Source: Bacillus massilinigeriensis (GTDB taxonomy: Bacteria > Bacillota > Bacilli > Bacillales > Cytobacillaceae). Taken from it: DNA of 64,000 nucleotides. Position 1 is the first letter of the stretch. Every line of letters starts with the position of its first letter. Below the pieces are notes generated by a model. It did not search any database. It saw only the letters and a program-made list of their open reading frames with translations, and was not told where the DNA came from. The stretch is taken from contig NZ_LT630004.1 of assembly GCF_900111815.1 (NCBI RefSeq), positions 2,094,293-2,158,292 of the forward strand, in the 5' to 3' direction. This document shows, piece by piece, positions 45,979 through 54,237 of this stretch. A program made the translations under genes and the position numbers.

Positions 45979-47440
45979 TTTCCTTCTCTTCTTTCTTATC
46001 GATAATTGCCTCTGTCAATACTCTTCCCCTGCTGTGACTTGGATAGGGAGCCCCTAGTAAATAGGCAATGGTCGGTGCAAGAGATACAAGGCTCTGTTTT
46101 TCCTGTATTTTCTTTCCTTTTTCAATTGCTGGTCCGTGCATAAAAAATGGAACATAACGCTCTCCTTCATCCAAGTGCCCATGTCCTCCGATTCCATCAG
46201 CTTGTCCATGGTCTGCACAAATAATGAGCGTTGTATCATCCATCTTTTCTTCTATTTCTAAATGCTCGACAAACTGCTCAATCAGCTTATCTGCTTCCTC
46301 AATCTTCTGGATATACTCATCATACAGCACACCTCTGCTGTGCCCTGTTTGATCGGTAGCTATCATTTGGATGACCATTAATTCCGGATCCTGCTCTTTC
46401 ATAATCCTGCGGGCATGTTCCATGATGACAGGGTCAGCTTTATCATTATGCATTACAGCTGTAAAGGTATCCACATCATCCCCCATGGAATCCACCAAAT
46501 GGGCCACCGCTAAAAGCCTGCCTTTCTTGCCGACTTTCCTAAGAGAATCAAAAATACTTTCCACTCTCATACCAGTCTTCCAAACCATATTCGATTTGAT
46601 TCCATGTTCAAACGAATAGGTTCCAGAGAACATGGAAGTAAAGCAGACAACAGTTCGAGCCGGATACACGGTCTCCATATTTAAATATTCCGTGCCATTT
46701 TCCTTCAGTTTATCCAAAAACGGAGTATTAGCCTCATAAAACCTTTCTTTTCGCATACCATCTACTACAATAACTACAACCCTGTTTGATATTCCTTTAG
46801 GAGAGATCTTTGGTCCATTTGTAAACTCTTTATAAGGAATCGGCTTCCAATCAAATAAAAAATGATGAAGAATGAGGGTAAATACCAATAACCCGACGTA
46901 GAAATAGCCGATTTCCATCAATGGAAGGTGATCCCCAGACTGATGATTCTGGAATACCATGTTCCAGACTGAAAGAATTAACATGACTTTTGGCAGTTGC
47001 TCCTGCGCATTTCCGCTGGTCGAATCACTGTTTTTTAACACTAACTTCCAAAATCTTGTGAAGTTCAGCCACGAGGTTCCAATTCTCAAGTGGTAGTATA
47101 GTGTTCCCCAAAAAAACACAGTAAAAAAGAAATATAGACATACTGCGAAAAGCAGCAACGGTAAATTAGTATTTTGCCATAGGAAAGTAAAGGCAACTAA
47201 AGGCAACCAGAGATAATTTCTTAAAAACAGCGGAAAATCATACAAATAAAAAATGACAAGCAACGGGACTATCACTAGAAAAGCAATTCCAAAGGACACT
47301 GCCTCCTGTCGGTTGAAAAGACTGTCAAAATTAAACAAGATAAGGGTTCCAGTGATAAATATTGGGGTAAAAGGTTTGCCTTCATTTAGCAGGTTCCAGC
47401 ATCTGGCTGCTATTTTTTCAAATTTTGAAGCGCTTTTCAC
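45938..47440 (-). CDS. membrane-anchored alkaline phosphatase superfamily phosphodiesterase
   Basis: A 500-residue protein. The N-terminal 190 residues contain about five membrane helices. The rest is a type I phosphodiesterase/nucleotide pyrophosphatase-like domain: VVVIVVDGMRKERF (first metal site), YPARTVVCFTSMFSGT with the likely nucleophile Thr, DQTGHSRG, and ADHGQADGIGGHGHLDEGERY (metal ligands). It could cut or transfer phospho-groups on a surface glycolipid. It starts with GTG at 47440, overlapping the previous gene by 23 bp. Confidence 0.85.
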   Translation of the reverse strand: MKSASKFEKIAARCWNLLNEGKPFTPIFITGTLILFNFDSLFNRQEAVSFGIAFLVIVPLLVIFYLYDFPLFLRNYLWLPLVAFTFLWQNTNLPLLLFAVCLYFFFTVFFWGTLYYHLRIGTSWLNFTRFWKLVLKNSDSTSGNAQEQLPKVMLILSVWNMVFQNHQSGDHLPLMEIGYFYVGLLVFTLILHHFLFDWKPIPYKEFTNGPKISPKGISNRVVVIVVDGMRKERFYEANTPFLDKLKENGTEYLNMETVYPARTVVCFTSMFSGTYSFEHGIKSNMVWKTGMRVESIFDSLRKVGKKGRLLAVAHLVDSMGDDVDTFTAVMHNDKADPVIMEHARRIMKEQDPELMVIQMIATDQTGHSRGVLYDEYIQKIEEADKLIEQFVEHLEIEEKMDDTTLIICADHGQADGIGGHGHLDEGERYVPFFMHGPAIEKGKKIQEKQSLVSLAPTIAYLLGAPYPSHSRGRVLTEAIIDKKEEKEIETTENHRFPASL

Positions 47441-48362
47441 GGTTCTCTCCCCCTTCTTTCATCCATTTTTTTAGTGTAGGTATGCTTACGGGAAAATTGG
47501 CAATCACATACGCTCCAGCTGCGAATGAAAACAAGAATTTTAGCGAATGCGTAATGATTGCAGCAGAATAAGCGGTACTAGGACCGCTTCCTGAAATAGT
47601 CAAGGCAAATACCATTACCGCTTCATATGTCCCAATCCCGCCGGGTGTTGCCTGAAAAACTTGTCCTGCAACTGTCACACTGTTGACCCATACAGCTTCT
47701 GGGACCGTTATCGATGCCCCTATGACTTCCATGATCCCGAAGATCATGGAAGATTCCAATAGCCAGCTGATAAGAATAAGCATAAGTATATTCCATCCAT
47801 TCCTTCCCGAAAGTGCAGCTTTCACCATCTGCCACTGTCGATCTAAAGCTTTGACATATTTCTTTCCAACTGTCATAACAGCAAAGAAAGCAGTTGATAA
47901 CAGAACGAATGGTAAAATCTTATACGGTATATCAAAAAGAATAAGACCTGCTAGAGAAAAAGCGGATAGAAAAAGCATATCTGTAACCCTGAGAAATATT
48001 ACTGAATTCAAAATTTCCCCTGCAGCAATGTCTTTTTCCCTAACTCCCATGACTCCTGCTCTTGCAATATCACCAATTTTAAACGGAAGCAAATGATTCA
48101 AAAGAAGACTGTAGAAGATGCCAGCCATGCAGCTGGAGAGCGTTGGCTTATTTCTCAAGTAAATTTTCCAGGCATATCCGCGGGCGATAAATGCAGCAAA
48201 ATATAGCATCATTAATCCGAGCAGAAAGAAGGGATTGTCCGCTGCCTTTAATACATTGCTCCATATTTCTTTCCAATCGCCGTAAAGCCATGAAATAAGT
48301 ATAAACATAGAGAATAGAAGAATGGAGACAAAGACTTTCGGGAGTTTTTTACAGGTAATCTG
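47418..48362 (-). CDS. flippase-like membrane protein (lysylphosphatidylglycerol synthase TM family)
   Basis: From ATG 48362 (314 residues; frame open to 48419). It has about eight membrane segments and the family signatures KIYLRNKP with basic residues near helix 2, LLNHLLPFKIGDIARAGVM and FQATPGGIGTYE. Members (UPF0104/AglD-like, MprF N-terminus) are thought to flip or handle lipid-linked compounds. Its start lies inside the 3' end of the epimerase remnant, typical of native operon overlap. It belongs with the GT2 and phosphodiesterase genes. Confidence 0.82.
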   Translation of the reverse strand, partial: QITCKKLPKVFVSILLFSMFILISWLYGDWKEIWSNVLKAADNPFFLLGLMMLYFAAFIARGYAWKIYLRNKPTLSSCMAGIFYSLLLNHLLPFKIGDIARAGVMGVREKDIAAGEILNSVIFLRVTDMLFLSAFSLAGLILFDIPYKILPFVLLSTAFFAVMTVGKKYVKALDRQWQMVKAALSGRNGWNILMLILISWLLESSMIFGIMEVIGASITVPEAVWVNSVTVAGQVFQATPGGIGTYEAVMVFALTISGSGPSTAYSAAIITHSLKFLFSFAAGAYVIANFPVSIPTLKKWMKEGGENREKRFKI

Positions 48363-48525
48363 CATATTCTTCAGACCAGCGTACTGTCCTTCTAATTCCT
48401 GTAGCAAAAACAACATCATACCGGTGCAGGGAATCTACGATTGTAACATCATATTTTTCTTTCATTAGCCTTCTCGCAACATGACTGCCAATGAAGCCAG
48501 CCCCTCCTGTCAATAATATCTTCAT
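48349..48525 (-). pseudogene. NAD-dependent epimerase remnant, internal deletion
   Basis: From ATG 48525 (GAGGGGGAGACG before it) the frame encodes 58 residues. Residues 1-37 are the intact N-terminal Rossmann motif of an extended SDR sugar epimerase (ILLTGGAGFIGSHVARRL, then VTIVDSLHRYD). The last 20 residues, beginning TGIRRTVRWSEE, look like the C-terminal helix of the same family. About 250 codons between them are missing, in frame, with the join near 48408-48420. The native start and stop remain, and the stop still overlaps the next gene. Confidence 0.78.
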
Positions 48526-48586
48526 CGTCTCCCCCTCATTATTTCTTCCTGGACAGTAGCATTTTACCATAGTGATGAAAATTAGC

Positions 48587-48610
48587 AAAAGCCGCGCAAG
48601 GGCGGCTTTT
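48587..48610 (-). terminator. terminator of the Fur-regulated lipoprotein gene
   Basis: AAAAGCCGC (48587-48595) pairs with GCGGCTTTT (48602-48610), with T-rich flank on the minus strand. Confidence 0.8.
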
Positions 48611-48614
48611 CCTA

Positions 48615-49814
48615 TTATTTCGTCAGCTCCGCTAGGGTGCCGGTCACTTTTTTACCATGTTCCATTGCTTCTTTTTCTTTATTGTCAGAGATAGAAGTGT
48701 AGAATCTTTCCGCCCCATTCAAAGCTTCTTCTGCCTTTTCTTCTCCAAGCTTTTCATTCATTTCCATTTGAAGAGCCTTCAGGAACATGTTCCCTTCCAT
48801 CGCCTCCACCTTGGCTTCTAATTTTTCTCCGCCTTTCAAAGCTTCCGGTGCCTTTTTGTAGTAGCCATTGATTTTACCCGCAATAGCTTTGTTGAAAAGT
48901 TCATTCACTTTTTCACCTTTAATAGTGGAAGGATCTGTTTCATTCAATGTGAATAGCTTATTTAATTCCAAAGCGGCTGCTTCATCTCCTCCGCCAAGCG
49001 ATTCTTTAATTGCTTGCAAGAAGCCCCAGCCTTCCGCTTGCATAATGGAAAGTTCATTCTTATCTCCGCCTTCCTTTACCGCAGCTTCAATTTTTTCGCC
49101 ATAGGATTTTGCTGCTAGATAGTAACTGCGATAAACGGACTTATCCGTTACTTGCATGTATACTTGGAAGTCTTCCGCTTTTTCTGACTCTAGCGCTTCT
49201 TTTTGTGCCGTAATGCCAGACTGAATATTCTCAGCGACGCTATTTTCACCTGTCAATTCATAGTAATTGTCCCTTTTTTCTGCAGTTGGGATAAATACCT
49301 TTTCAGCCAGATGCTGAACTTGGATAAAAGCAGTTTCTGCATCTTCCTTATTGCCCTGGCTCAAAGCTTCAGCTGCTGCTTTTTGAAGGGTTTTTTGGCT
49401 CTGGTAGAAATAGGATTGCGTTGTCTTATCGATCAACTGTGCCGCAATAGCGCTTTCCATTTCTCCTGACTTTCCTCCCTCGATGGAAGCTTGAATGGCT
49501 TGGTCAAAATCACTGCTGATTTCCGTCACATCTTTTTGGAGTCCTTCTCTGTATTCCTTCTCAATCAAGCTCCAATCAGTCTTTTCTCCTTCTTTCGCTT
49601 TTTCAAGCTCTGCTTTAATATTCTCAAATGATGCAAACTGTTTTGCAGCATCTGTATCTTCAACTTTTACTTCCTTTTGCTCCTTCTTAACTGGTTCTTC
49701 CTGCTTCTTTTCTTCTGGCTTTTCCGCCTTATCCTCGCCACCGCCGCAGCCTGCTAGAACAGCACTTGCCATTAAAAATCCTGCAAATATTTTTTTCAGT
49801 TCCCTTTTCTTCAT
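48615..49814 (-). CDS. Fur-regulated helical lipoprotein, candidate iron-binding protein
   Basis: A 399-residue lipoprotein with lipobox LAGC (Cys near 23), followed by GGG and a Lys/Glu-rich linker (about 27-55). The mature part is all helical with two similar halves (roughly 75-215 and 215-395; each has a segment of the type SYFYQSQKTL or SYYLAAKSYG followed by a Gly-Lys turn). I do not recognise the domain with certainty; the helical, duplicated pattern recalls extracytoplasmic iron-binding domains of EfeO or FTR1 type. Two Fur-like boxes upstream and the nearby FTR1 gene support an iron role. AGGAGGAGC precedes the ATG. Confidence 0.7.
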   Translation of the reverse strand: MKKRELKKIFAGFLMASAVLAGCGGGEDKAEKPEEKKQEEPVKKEQKEVKVEDTDAAKQFASFENIKAELEKAKEGEKTDWSLIEKEYREGLQKDVTEISSDFDQAIQASIEGGKSGEMESAIAAQLIDKTTQSYFYQSQKTLQKAAAEALSQGNKEDAETAFIQVQHLAEKVFIPTAEKRDNYYELTGENSVAENIQSGITAQKEALESEKAEDFQVYMQVTDKSVYRSYYLAAKSYGEKIEAAVKEGGDKNELSIMQAEGWGFLQAIKESLGGGDEAAALELNKLFTLNETDPSTIKGEKVNELFNKAIAGKINGYYKKAPEALKGGEKLEAKVEAMEGNMFLKALQMEMNEKLGEEKAEEALNGAERFYTSISDNKEKEAMEHGKKVTGTLAELTK

Positions 49815-49851
49815 GATGATGCTCCTCCTGTATGGTTCGCGATTTATTTGA

Positions 49852-49901
49852 TGATAATAATTTTCATTTACAATCTGAATTATAAGAGAGAATGATTATC
49901 A
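49852..49901. promoter_or_regulatory. two Fur-like boxes upstream of the lipoprotein gene
   Basis: TGATAATAATTTTCA (49852-49866) matches the 7-1-7 Fur repeat at 13 of 14 arm bases. AGAGAATGATTATCA (49887-49901) matches at 12 of 14. They are 35 bp apart and about 40-85 bp before the start codon. Confidence 0.75.
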
Positions 49902-49927
49902 GTGTCAATCATATTTTGAAAACAAAT

Positions 49928-49961
49928 AAAAATTCCGGATCTGCAAAGGATCCGGAATTTT
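49928..49961 (-). terminator. terminator of trxA
   Basis: AAAATTCCGGATC (49928-49940/41) pairs with GATCCGGAATTTT (49949-49961), a perfect 13-bp stem after the trxA stop codon. Confidence 0.9.
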
Positions 49962-49972
49962 ATTCTCGATTC

Positions 49973-50287
49973 TTATAGGTGCTTTTTCAGCAGCTCTGCT
50001 AGCGCTTCTTTTGGCTGGAAACCGACAACTTTATCGACAGTTTCGCCATCTTTTAATACGAGAAGAGTAGGGATACTCATGATGCCAAACTTGCCGGCAC
50101 TCTCTTGATTCTCATCAACATCTACCTTAACGATTTTTACTTTGTCACCCATTTCAGTATCAAGCTCTTCTAATACTGGGGCGATCATTTTACAAGGGCC
50201 ACACCATGGCGCCCAAAAATCAACAAGCACAAGGCCTGAACCTGTTTCTGTTTCGAAAGACTGATCAGTTGCGTGTGTAATAGCCAT
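49973..50287 (-). CDS. trxA: thioredoxin
   Basis: Small cytoplasmic disulfide reductase. The active site WCGPCK is at residues 28-33 with catalytic C29 and C32, and the cis-proline SIPT loop is near residue 75. Length 104 is exact for the family. AGGAGG precedes the ATG. A TATACT -10 with an 18-bp-spaced TTAGCA lies about 40 bp upstream. It has its own terminators on both sides, so it is a single-gene unit. Confidence 0.98.
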   Translation of the reverse strand: MAITHATDQSFETETGSGLVLVDFWAPWCGPCKMIAPVLEELDTEMGDKVKIVKVDVDENQESAGKFGIMSIPTLLVLKDGETVDKVVGFQPKEALAELLKKHL

Positions 50288-50411
50288 TTATATGCCTCCT
50301 AAATTAGATTCTCAAATACTAACGACAGTATAGCACCCTTTAGGGGACGATGCTAATTATTTGTTTCCGTATGTAATCTACCCTTTTTTCAATCTATTTA
50401 TTCCAATAAAA

Positions 50412-50434
50412 TAAGCGGACAATATTCTGTCCGC
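50412..50434 (-). terminator. terminator of etfA
   Basis: GCGGACA (50415-50421) pairs with TGTCCGC (50428-50434), followed on the minus strand by TTATTTTATT. Confidence 0.8.
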
Positions 50435-50444
50435 CTCTGGGTAA

Positions 50445-51422
50445 CTAAGAATGAATTTTTAATTTTTTAAATTCCTCTGTCAGCATCGGTACTACTTCAA
50501 AAAGGTCACCAACAATGCCATAATCCGCTACTTTGAAAATATTAGCCTCTGGGTCTTTGTTAATCGCCACGATCACTTTCGAGTTAGACATCCCTGCAAG
50601 ATGCTGGATGGCCCCCGAAATGCCACAGGCAATATACAGGTCAGGAGTGACGACTTTTCCTGTCTGACCTATTTGAAGGGAGTAATCGCAGTACTCTGCA
50701 TCACATGCCCCACGTGAAGCACCAACAGCACCACCAAGTATATCCGCAAGTTTTTTCAGTGGTTCGAAGCCTTCCTCGCTTTTTACACCACGACCGCCAG
50801 CAATGACAACTTTGGCCTCAGAAAGATCCACCCCTTCGGAAGCTTTCCGTACAACATCCTGAATAATAGTTCTAAGATCCTTAATTTCAACGCTTACGGA
50901 TGAAACTTCACCTGTTCTGCTGTCATCCTTTTGGAGAGGTGCTATATTGTTTGGTCTTATGGTTGCAAAAACAAGGCCATCTGTTATGATTTTCTTTTCA
51001 AACGCCTTGCCGGAATAAATCGGTCTTGTGAATACAAGGTTACCTCCCGCTGCTTCTAGGTTCGTTGCGTCCGAAATAAGACCGGACCCGAGTTTCCCGG
51101 CAATCTTTGGAGAAAGATCCTTTCCTAATGCGGTATGTCCGAAAATCAAACCTTCCGGCTGCTCCGTTTCGATCACTGCAAGAAGCGCTTGTGAGAATCC
51201 GTCAGGAGTGTATTGCTCAAGTTTTTCATCTTCCACAACTACCACTCTGTCCGCTCCATATTGGATCAATTCCTGGCCAAACTCTTTCACATTGTTTCCG
51301 ATCAGGACGCATACAACCTCTCCACCATCGGATGCTATTTTCGCAGCACCAATTGCTTCAAAGCTGACGTTTCTTAATGCTCCGTCACGCACTTCCCCTA
51401 ATGTCAACATTTTTCTCGCCAT
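50445..51422 (-). CDS. etfA: electron transfer flavoprotein alpha subunit
   Basis: With EtfB carries electrons from acyl-CoA dehydrogenases to the quinone pool. The FAD-binding C-terminal region has [15 protein letters not shown] (about 207-221), [38 protein letters not shown] and [20 protein letters not shown]. Length 325 is normal. It follows etfB by 36 bp and ends at a terminator. Confidence 0.97.
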   Translation of the reverse strand: MARKMLTLGEVRDGALRNVSFEAIGAAKIASDGGEVVCVLIGNNVKEFGQELIQYGADRVVVVEDEKLEQYTPDGFSQALLAVIETEQPEGLIFGHTALGKDLSPKIAGKLGSGLISDATNLEAAGGNLVFTRPIYSGKAFEKKIITDGLVFATIRPNNIAPLQKDDSRTGEVSSVSVEIKDLRTIIQDVVRKASEGVDLSEAKVVIAGGRGVKSEEGFEPLKKLADILGGAVGASRGACDAEYCDYSLQIGQTGKVVTPDLYIACGISGAIQHLAGMSNSKVIVAINKDPEANIFKVADYGIVGDLFEVVPMLTEEFKKLKIHS

Positions 51423-51458
51423 AATTTTTCCCTCCTGTTATTTCATGACCGTATGAAA

Positions 51459-52232
51459 TTAGATTACTTTTGCTTCTGTATGAAGAAGGTTTACAAGCTC
51501 TTTGACTTGATCTGACAGGTCGCCTGATAGTACCTTACCCGCTTCTTTCTGTGGAGGCAGATAAACTTCTATCGTTTTTGTCTTAGCTTCGACATCCTCT
51601 TCTTCAAGATCCAAATCATCCAGTTCTAATTCCTCAAGAGGCTTTTTCTTCGCCTTCATAATTCCAGGAAGGGACGGATAGCGTGGTTCATTCAATCCCT
51701 GCTGAGCTGTAACAAGGACAGGCAGACTTGTCTTGATTACTTCAGAGTCTCCTTCTACATCTCTTGTAACAGTGACAGCGCCTTCATTAATTTCAAGCTT
51801 CGTAATCGTTGTTACGTAAGGAATGTCGAGCTGGTCTGCAACACGCGGTCCCACTTGCCCAGAACCACCATCAATTGCAACATTTCCGCCAATGATTAAA
51901 TCAGCTTCCTTATCTTTCAAGAACTCTGCAAGAATTTTAGAAGTCGAGAACTGATCCCCATCTTCCACATCATCTTCCACATTGATTAGAACTGCTTTGT
52001 CCGCACCCATCGCAAGTGCTGTCCTCAATTGCTTTTCAGCCTCTTCTGTTCCAACAGAAACGACCGTTACTTCCCCGCCATGTGTGTCGCGGACTTGGAT
52101 TGCTTCTTCTACTGCATATTCGTCATAAGGATTGATGATAAATTCCGCTTCGTCCTCATTGATGCGGCCTCCGGAAATAGTAATTTTTTCTTCAGTGTCA
52201 AAAGTTCTTTTCAATAAAACGTAGATGTTCAT
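51459..52232 (-). CDS. etfB: electron transfer flavoprotein beta subunit
   Basis: AMP-binding partner of EtfA. NPYDEYAVEEAIQ (about 34-46), the central GGNVAIDGGSGQVGPRVAD and the C-terminal recognition loop region PRYPSLPGIMKAKKKPLEEL match the family. Length 257 is usual. In B. subtilis it belongs to the FadR-controlled lcfA-fadR-fadB-etfB-etfA operon; here a hairpin lies between fadB and etfB. Confidence 0.97.
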   Translation of the reverse strand: MNIYVLLKRTFDTEEKITISGGRINEDEAEFIINPYDEYAVEEAIQVRDTHGGEVTVVSVGTEEAEKQLRTALAMGADKAVLINVEDDVEDGDQFSTSKILAEFLKDKEADLIIGGNVAIDGGSGQVGPRVADQLDIPYVTTITKLEINEGAVTVTRDVEGDSEVIKTSLPVLVTAQQGLNEPRYPSLPGIMKAKKKPLEELELDDLDLEEEDVEAKTKTIEVYLPPQKEAGKVLSGDLSDQVKELVNLLHTEAKVI

Positions 52233-52298
52233 GATTTCCCTCCTAGGAATTCAAACATTTATTTCAGTTCGAAAGATTGAAAATATTTTTGGTAAAAA

Positions 52299-52328
52299 CG
52301 AACAGCATTTTTAAAAAAACACTGTTCG
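52299..52328 (-). terminator. intra-operon hairpin between fadB and etfB
   Basis: CGAACAG (52299-52305) pairs with CTGTTCG (52322-52328); inner A and T runs extend the stem. On the minus strand it is followed by TTTTTACC. It could be a partial terminator that lowers etfBA relative to fadB. Confidence 0.65.
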
Positions 52329-52336
52329 CATACCTA

Positions 52337-53110
52337 TTATTTACCTGTAAATACCGGTTGCCGCTTTTCAATAAAAGCCCCGATTCCTTCTTTTGCATCC
52401 TCTGAAATAAATACTTGTCCAAAATAATCTGCTTCCTTTTTTACACCTTCATGGAACTGCCCTGTTTTTGCATAACTTAGCAAGTCTATCGCAGCTTTAA
52501 CGGATACAGGACTTTTCTTGGCAATAGCTCCTGCCATTTTATAAGCATTCTCCATTAGTTCAGCTTCTGGGTATGCGTGGTTTGCGAGTCCGTATTCTAC
52601 CGCTTGGATCCCAGTCACCGGATCGCTTGTCAGAAGCATTTCCGCAGCCTTTGCGATTCCAACATACCTTGGTAATCTCTGGCTTCCCGCAAACCCTGGA
52701 ATGAGGCCAAGCTGAAGTTCAGGTAATCCAAGTTTTGCATTTTCAGCAACAAGTCGAATATGGCAAGCCATTGCAAGTTCCAGTCCTCCACCAAGCGCTG
52801 CTCCATGAATCGCTGCAACAATTGGTTTGGGAAAGGTTTCCATTCGCTCAAAAACCTTCTGGCCATACTCGGAAAGCTTCGAGAATTCCTCACCAGTTTC
52901 GATTGTTGTAAATTCCTTAATGTCAGCTCCGGCAGAGAAAAATTTTCCCTCCCCGTGAATGACTATTGCTCGAACATCACTCGACTTTTCCAGTTCATCC
53001 AGCAAAATTGAAAGCTCTTTCAAAAGTCCCGATGATAGAGCATTTGCCGGAGGTCGGGTAATCGTGACTGTTGCCACCGTATTCTCCGTTGTCCACTTCA
53101 AAAATTCCAA
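52337..53110 (-). CDS. fadB: enoyl-CoA hydratase
   Basis: Hydrates trans-2-enoyl-CoA in fatty acid beta-oxidation (crotonase fold). GEGKFFSAGADIKEF forms part of the oxyanion hole, AIHGAALGGGLELAMACHIR (about residues 98-117) the second part; the catalytic glutamates correspond to GGGLELA and LGLPELQLGLIP. Length 257 is normal. It starts with TTG at 53110 after AGGGGGGAGAAAC and lies 22 bp after fadR. Confidence 0.94.
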   Translation of the reverse strand: MEFLKWTTENTVATVTITRPPANALSSGLLKELSILLDELEKSSDVRAIVIHGEGKFFSAGADIKEFTTIETGEEFSKLSEYGQKVFERMETFPKPIVAAIHGAALGGGLELAMACHIRLVAENAKLGLPELQLGLIPGFAGSQRLPRYVGIAKAAEMLLTSDPVTGIQAVEYGLANHAYPEAELMENAYKMAGAIAKKSPVSVKAAIDLLSYAKTGQFHEGVKKEADYFGQVFISEDAKEGIGAFIEKRQPVFTGK

Positions 53111-53131
53111 GTTTCTCCCCCCTTTGTTTTT

Positions 53132-53728
53132 TCAAGAAACAGGCTGCCGATATCCACAGCCGTTGATCAGCAACTGGTGTATCGGTTTTGCAAGGGACGG
53201 AAGGTCGAACTTCTGCTCATTCATTACCCACGAGGTAACAGTCTCGTCAATGGTGCCGAAAATCATCTGCCTTGCAAGCCGGACATCCAACGTGCTGATA
53301 AATTCACCTTTTTGGATTCCCTCCAAAATAATTCTGTCAATCAATGTTAGGTAGCCTTTTAGCACCTCATTGATTTTGAATCTGAGGTCTTTGTTCGACT
53401 GCCGAAGCTCGATCTGTGTCACAATTGCAAGATGTTTGTCTTCAGACAGCAGAGTTAAATGGGTTTCGACCAACATTAATAACTTCTCCGCCGATGTCGT
53501 TTTTCCTGCTATTTTTTCTTCAATTTTTTCAACGAAGTATCCCATTTTTTCCTGAAAGAGGGAGATCAAGATATCTTCCTTATTTTTAAAGTATAAGTAT
53601 ATTGTACCATCCGCAACTCCAGCCTGCTTGGCAATCTTCGATACTTGTGCCTGATGATAACCATTCTCTGCAATCGCAACAACTGCTGCATCAATAATCT
53701 GCTTGTATTTCGGCTTGTTTTTCTTCAT
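53132..53728 (-). CDS. fadR: FadR, TetR-family repressor of fatty acid degradation
   Basis: Represses beta-oxidation genes; released by long-chain acyl-CoA. From ATG 53728 (second of two adjacent ATGs, after AAAGGG) it has 198 residues; the frame open to 53791 is too long. The HTH spans about 12-50 (IIDAAVVAIAENGYHQAQVSKIAKQAGVADGTIYLYFKNKEDIL). QIELRQSN and RLARQMIFGTIDETVTSWVMN match B. subtilis FadR. A FadR operator lies at 53810-53827, pointing to autoregulation. Confidence 0.95.
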   Translation of the reverse strand: MKKNKPKYKQIIDAAVVAIAENGYHQAQVSKIAKQAGVADGTIYLYFKNKEDILISLFQEKMGYFVEKIEEKIAGKTTSAEKLLMLVETHLTLLSEDKHLAIVTQIELRQSNKDLRFKINEVLKGYLTLIDRIILEGIQKGEFISTLDVRLARQMIFGTIDETVTSWVMNEQKFDLPSLAKPIHQLLINGCGYRQPVS

Positions 53729-53809
53729 CATCTTCCCTTTCTCCAGCAGGAAAAACAAGGACAGGAGATCTAAACCTATCCCTGCTTTCATATTTCATTA
53801 ACAGGTAAA

Positions 53810-53827
53810 TGAATGAATAGTCATTCA
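53810..53827. promoter_or_regulatory. FadR operator
   Basis: TGAATGAATAGTCATTCA is an inverted repeat that matches the Bacillus FadR consensus at all but one central base. It lies between the lcfA remnant and fadR, about 80 bp before the fadR ATG. Confidence 0.9.
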
Positions 53828-53876
53828 TATTTTTATGATAATATCCCCTTCGTTTCCTGTCAAGATGAAACGAGGT

Positions 53877-54111
53877 TCAAGCAGTCCCTTCCCGACCATT
53901 GCCGTTTGTTTTCTGTTTCTCCTCCTCGACAAGCGCCCTTCTCAATATTTTCCCGACCGCTGTCTTCGGTAATTCTTCCCGAAATTCATAAAGGCGTGGC
54001 ACCTTATATCCTGCCAGGCTTTTTCTGGCAAACGCATCCAGTTCTTGCTCTGTATTGAATTGTTTGTGGTATCTCAGGTGGATAATGTTTCAACCAGATT
54101 TTTTCTGGCAT
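53877..54111 (-). pseudogene. lcfA: lcfA remnant (long-chain acyl-CoA synthetase), large internal deletion
   Basis: The native start survives: ATG 54111 after AAGGAGG, with about 19 codons like the LcfA N-terminus ([15 protein letters not shown]). The native C-terminus also survives in a different frame: [21 protein letters not shown] followed by [13 protein letters not shown] and the TGA at 53877. About 500 codons between them, including the ATP/AMP-binding core, are gone; the join is near 54054-54062. No functional product is possible. It occupies the lcfA place in the fadR operon. Confidence 0.9.
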
Positions 54112-54158
54112 CTTTTCTCCTCCTTTGAAAATTTAGAAAATTCTATCCGTTGTTACAC

Positions 54159-54187
54159 ATTATAATATACGGCCTTCTTGATGACAA
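54159..54187 (-). promoter_or_regulatory. sigma-A promoter of the former lcfA-fadR operon
   Basis: Minus strand TTGTCA (54182-54187), 17-bp spacer, TATAAT (54159-54164), about 40 bp before the lcfA ATG. It probably still transcribes through the remnant into fadR. Confidence 0.8.
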
Positions 54188-54205
54188 ATAGTTATCGAAA
54201 TATTC

Positions 54206-54237
54206 AAAAGAGAGGACTGCAATCGCAGCCCCCTCTA
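54206..54237 (-). terminator. terminator after yshE and the 27-codon ORF
   Basis: Minus strand AGAGG-GGGCTGC pairs with GCAGTCCTCT (54211-54236) around GATT, followed by CTTTTG. Confidence 0.75.
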
